64,000 nt of DNA, from NCBI GenBank assembly GCA_019055375.1, contig JAHQIW010007157.1, positions 1 to 64,000 on the forward strand, read 5' to 3'. Source of the stretch: Parelaphostrongylus tenuis. Lineage: Eukaryota; Nematoda; Chromadorea; Rhabditida; Metastrongylidae. Of this stretch, positions 63,961-64,000 are shown one piece after another. Below the pieces are notes generated by a model. It made no database searches. It saw nothing but the letters and a program-made list of their open reading frames with translations, and had not been told where the DNA came from. Within the stretch, counting starts at the first letter, position 1. Each line of letters starts with the position of its first letter. Both the position numbers and the translations under genes were made by a program.

Positions 63961-64000
63961 TTGACACAACACTTTCTACACTGCAACGCATCTATCTGAC

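Overview
The window is eukaryotic and fits a nematode, most likely a strongylid or other clade V worm (inference). It is AT-rich, its genes are split into many short exons (about 60-190 nt) with GTAAGT-type donors and TTTCAG/TATAG acceptors, and it carries RTE-like LINE fragments, tRNA-derived SINEs, Tc1/mariner remnants and MITEs. No prokaryotic or viral gene was recognised. Exon models were built by hand from splice signals, phase agreement and recognisable protein motifs. Gene ends are often unknown.

Layout. 1-11 kb, plus strand: exons of an Arg/Asp/Asn-rich protein (1.28 kb; 7.1-8.94 kb) and a separate terminal exon (10.58-10.81 kb), set among dispersed repeats. 11.5-18 kb: repeats, a GATAAT microsatellite holding a hammerhead-ribozyme element, and RTE and SINE debris. 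18.2-24.1 kb, plus: an eight-exon CDK10 (PISSLRE-type) kinase gene; two of its exons each carry a single-base frameshift. About 11.58-12.93 and 24.49-25.77 kb: two direct copies of a 1.3-kb repeat flanking CDK10. 27.8-34.4 kb, minus: a GT11 (alpha-1,2-fucosyltransferase-like) gene. 34.5-51 kb: mostly repeats, with a mariner-type transposase relic, a GC-rich cysteine-rich exon and several hammerhead motifs. 51.1-60.1 kb, minus: a membrane-anchored protein gene whose 3' exons look like a FkbM/METTL24-type methyltransferase; it may be one gene or two. 61.5-62.6 kb, minus: further exons of an unrecognised gene.

The most striking system is a dispersed set of about ten type-I hammerhead ribozyme motifs. 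They fall into several classes by helix sequence. Two have complete cores and fully paired helices: 13651-13698 and 56172-56219, both minus. The 56-kb copy lies in a compact 287-bp element with 18-bp terminal direct repeats and a 9-bp target-site duplication, next to a long hairpin. The 13.65-kb copy lies next to two long hairpins and sits inside a microsatellite. This organisation resembles retrozymes and the ribozyme-bearing termini of Penelope-like elements (established classes). Several copies lie in introns of the genes listed here.

Transposable elements are nested. A full-length SINE with a 10-bp target duplication sits in an RTE copy, which sits in an intron of the methyltransferase-like gene. 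The 56-kb ribozyme element sits inside a terminal-inverted-repeat element that itself carries a tRNA-like segment. Coordinates of repeats are approximate to tens of bases unless boundaries are stated.
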